7,684 bases of DNA from Bacillota bacterium (GTDB lineage Bacteria > Bacillota > Clostridia > Peptostreptococcales > Anaerovoracaceae). A program made the translations under genes and the position numbers. The notes under the pieces are model-generated. The model was not told the origin of the DNA, did no database searches, and worked only from the letters and a program-made list of their open reading frames with translations. The stretch is from positions 1-7,684 of the forward strand of contig JAFWFF010000087.1 of the NCBI GenBank assembly GCA_017515765.1, in the 5' to 3' direction. Shown one piece after another: positions 6,412-7,684 of this stretch; position 1 is the stretch's first letter, and each line of letters opens with the position of its first letter.

Positions 6412-7421
6412 AGATAATACTCGACGGAATGGGCGGGGACAACGCCCCTCAGGCAGTTGTAAAAGGTGCTGTTGCCGCTCTGCGCGAAGCGGATGCGGAG
6501 ATAGTGCTCGTCGGCAAGCAGGAAGTGCTTGAGAAAGCAGTCCGAAAAGCCGGGTACTCGGGGGACAGGATCACGGTCGTTAATGCCGATACCGTGATCA
6601 CCAACGACGAGGCTCCGGTAAGAGCCGTAAGGCAGAAAAAGGACTCTTCGATAGTCGTAGGACTTGAAATGGTAAAGTCCGGCGAAGGAGACGTATTCAT
6701 CTCCGCCGGAAGCACCGGAGCGCTCCTGGCAGGAGGATTCTTCATCCTGGGCAGGATCCAGGGAATAGACAGGCCAACCCTCGCGACGATATACCCGGTC
6801 ATGGGAAGGCAGCCCAGCCTTCTTACAGACGCTGGTGCGAACGCTGAGTGCAAGCCAAACAACCTGCTTGAATTCGCGACCATGGGATCCATCTATATGG
6901 AGAAGGTGATGGGAAGGCCGAACCCGACTGTCGGACTCGTGAACAACGGAGCAGAAGAGAACAAAGGCACCGCCCTCACCAAAGCCGCTTTCGAGCTGCT
7001 CTCCAAGAGCAAACTGAACTTCATCGGAAACGTCGAAGCGAGATATCTGCCAGACGGAGCCTGTGACGTCATAGTCACCGACGGGTTCACCGGCAACGCG
7101 ATACTCAAGACCACCGAAGGCATGGGCCTCATCGTTCTCAGAGAACTTAAGAAGCATTTCACAGTGAACGCGAAGACGAAGATGGCTGCTTTGATGCTGA
7201 AGAGCCAGCTTAAGGAACTCAAAGAGGAGTTCAACTATACGGAATACGGCGGGGCCCCGATCCTCGGACTGAAGGGCGGACTGATCAAAATGCACGGTTC
7301 ATCCGATGAAAACGCTGTAAAACAGACCATCCTGAAGGCGATCCCCTTCGCTGAAGGAAATGTAGTTGACATAATCCAGAATTCCGTCTACGAGATAGAA
7401 GAGATCCTGACAAGTGAGTAA
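6408..7421 (+). CDS. plsX: Phosphate acyltransferase PlsX
   Basis: PlsX converts acyl-ACP and phosphate to acyl-phosphate. PlsY uses this to acylate glycerol-3-phosphate, the first committed step of phospholipid synthesis in most Gram-positive bacteria. The 337 residues match the family. Signatures are the N-terminal MKIILDGMGGDNAP, ISAGSTGALLAGG (98-110), DAGANAECKP (141-150), LVNNGAEENKGT (177-188), NFIGNVEAR (204-212), VTDGFTGNAILKTTEG (223-238) and EYGGAPILGLKG (279-290). The stretch around 240-275 is rich in Leu and Lys and fits the amphipathic hairpin by which PlsX binds the membrane surface. I chose ATG 6408 because of the perfect AGGAGG and the canonical N-terminus. It overlaps the GNAT stop by 4 bases and the rnc start by 8, so it is in the middle of the operon. 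No FapR-like operator is visible before it. Confidence 0.96.
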   Translation: MKIILDGMGGDNAPQAVVKGAVAALREADAEIVLVGKQEVLEKAVRKAGYSGDRITVVNADTVITNDEAPVRAVRQKKDSSIVVGLEMVKSGEGDVFISAGSTGALLAGGFFILGRIQGIDRPTLATIYPVMGRQPSLLTDAGANAECKPNNLLEFATMGSIYMEKVMGRPNPTVGLVNNGAEENKGTALTKAAFELLSKSKLNFIGNVEARYLPDGACDVIVTDGFTGNAILKTTEGMGLIVLRELKKHFTVNAKTKMAALMLKSQLKELKEEFNYTEYGGAPILGLKGGLIKMHGSSDENAVKQTILKAIPFAEGNVVDIIQNSVYEIEEILTSE

Positions 7422-7684
7422 TCTGGACATACTGCAGGACAGAATAGAATACCGGTTCTCCGATCCCGACAAACTCACCGAAGCCCTGACTCACAGTTCC
7501 GCGGCAGTTCAGCGCGGAGGCAGGAGATTCGACAACGAAAGGCTGGAATATCTCGGAGACGCGTTTCTGGACGCCTTTGTCGGTCTTATGCTTATCAGGA
7601 GGCTTCCTAAGGCTCCTGAAGGGGACCTTACGCGTTTAAGGGCACAGATCGTCTGTGAGAAGAACCTTGCGGCGGTAAGCCGCC
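7414..7684 (+). CDS. rnc: Ribonuclease III, N-terminal part, cut by the window edge
   Basis: RNase III cuts double-stranded RNA, including the precursor stems of 16S and 23S rRNA, as a dimer with magnesium. The first 90 residues are present. LTEALTHSS (21-29) is followed by the family signature NERLEYLGDAFLD (41-53), which carries the acidic residues E42, E45 and D49. PEGDLTRLRAQIVCEKNLA follows, also typical. The remaining catalytic acidic residues and the double-stranded RNA-binding domain would lie beyond the right edge. The start is GTG at 7414, the first possible start after an in-frame TGA at 7408-7410, and it gives the expected N-terminal length. No clear ribosome binding site precedes it. 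The 8-base overlap with the plsX end suggests that terminating ribosomes reinitiate there. Confidence 0.95.
   Translation, partial: MSNLDILQDRIEYRFSDPDKLTEALTHSSAAVQRGGRRFDNERLEYLGDAFLDAFVGLMLIRRLPKAPEGDLTRLRAQIVCEKNLAAVSR

Noticed and set aside
6357..7295. 312-codon minus-strand open frame opposite plsX
   Set aside because: It is a shadow of plsX in matching codon register, with no recognisable motif.

Overview
The window looks like ordinary chromosomal housekeeping DNA from a bacterium, most likely a moderately GC-rich member of the Bacillota (Clostridia-like). This placement is an inference. It rests on strong AGGAGG-type ribosome binding sites, sigma-A-type promoters, a DUF815 AAA+ ATPase and a BmrU/DgkB-type lipid kinase, and on a tightly packed plsX-rnc block. 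No sequence search was run. No rRNA, tRNA, CRISPR array, insertion sequence or phage gene was seen.

Two transcription units diverge from one intergenic region at 2070-2332. The leftward unit (minus strand) is ilvE, a branched-chain aminotransferase at 999-2069. Eight bases further on comes a DUF815-type P-loop ATPase (990 down to 1) whose C-terminus is cut by the left edge. A very good promoter (TTGACA, 17-base spacer, TAAGAT) precedes ilvE.

The rightward unit (plus strand) runs valS (2333-5005), a diacylglycerol-kinase-family lipid kinase (5009-5959), a GNAT acetyltransferase with a cysteine-rich tail (5956-6411), plsX (6408-7421) and rnc (7414 to beyond the right edge). Gaps and overlaps along this chain are +3, -4, -4 and -8 bases, so it is almost certainly one operon with translational coupling. 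A reasonable promoter (TTGTTA, 17-base spacer, TATTAT) lies about 75 bases before valS.

Functionally, the divergent pair joins the last step of valine, leucine and isoleucine synthesis (IlvE) to the enzyme that charges tRNA-Val (ValS). The rest of the rightward operon puts two phospholipid-metabolism enzymes (the lipid kinase and PlsX) with RNase III. The acpP gene that often sits between plsX and rnc is absent.

I found no convincing novel system. The points worth a second look are the shared ilvE/valS control region without a visible T-box, a perfect 12-base palindrome just before the valS start, the Cys-rich GNAT tail, the missing acpP, and very long antisense open frames caused by codon avoidance.
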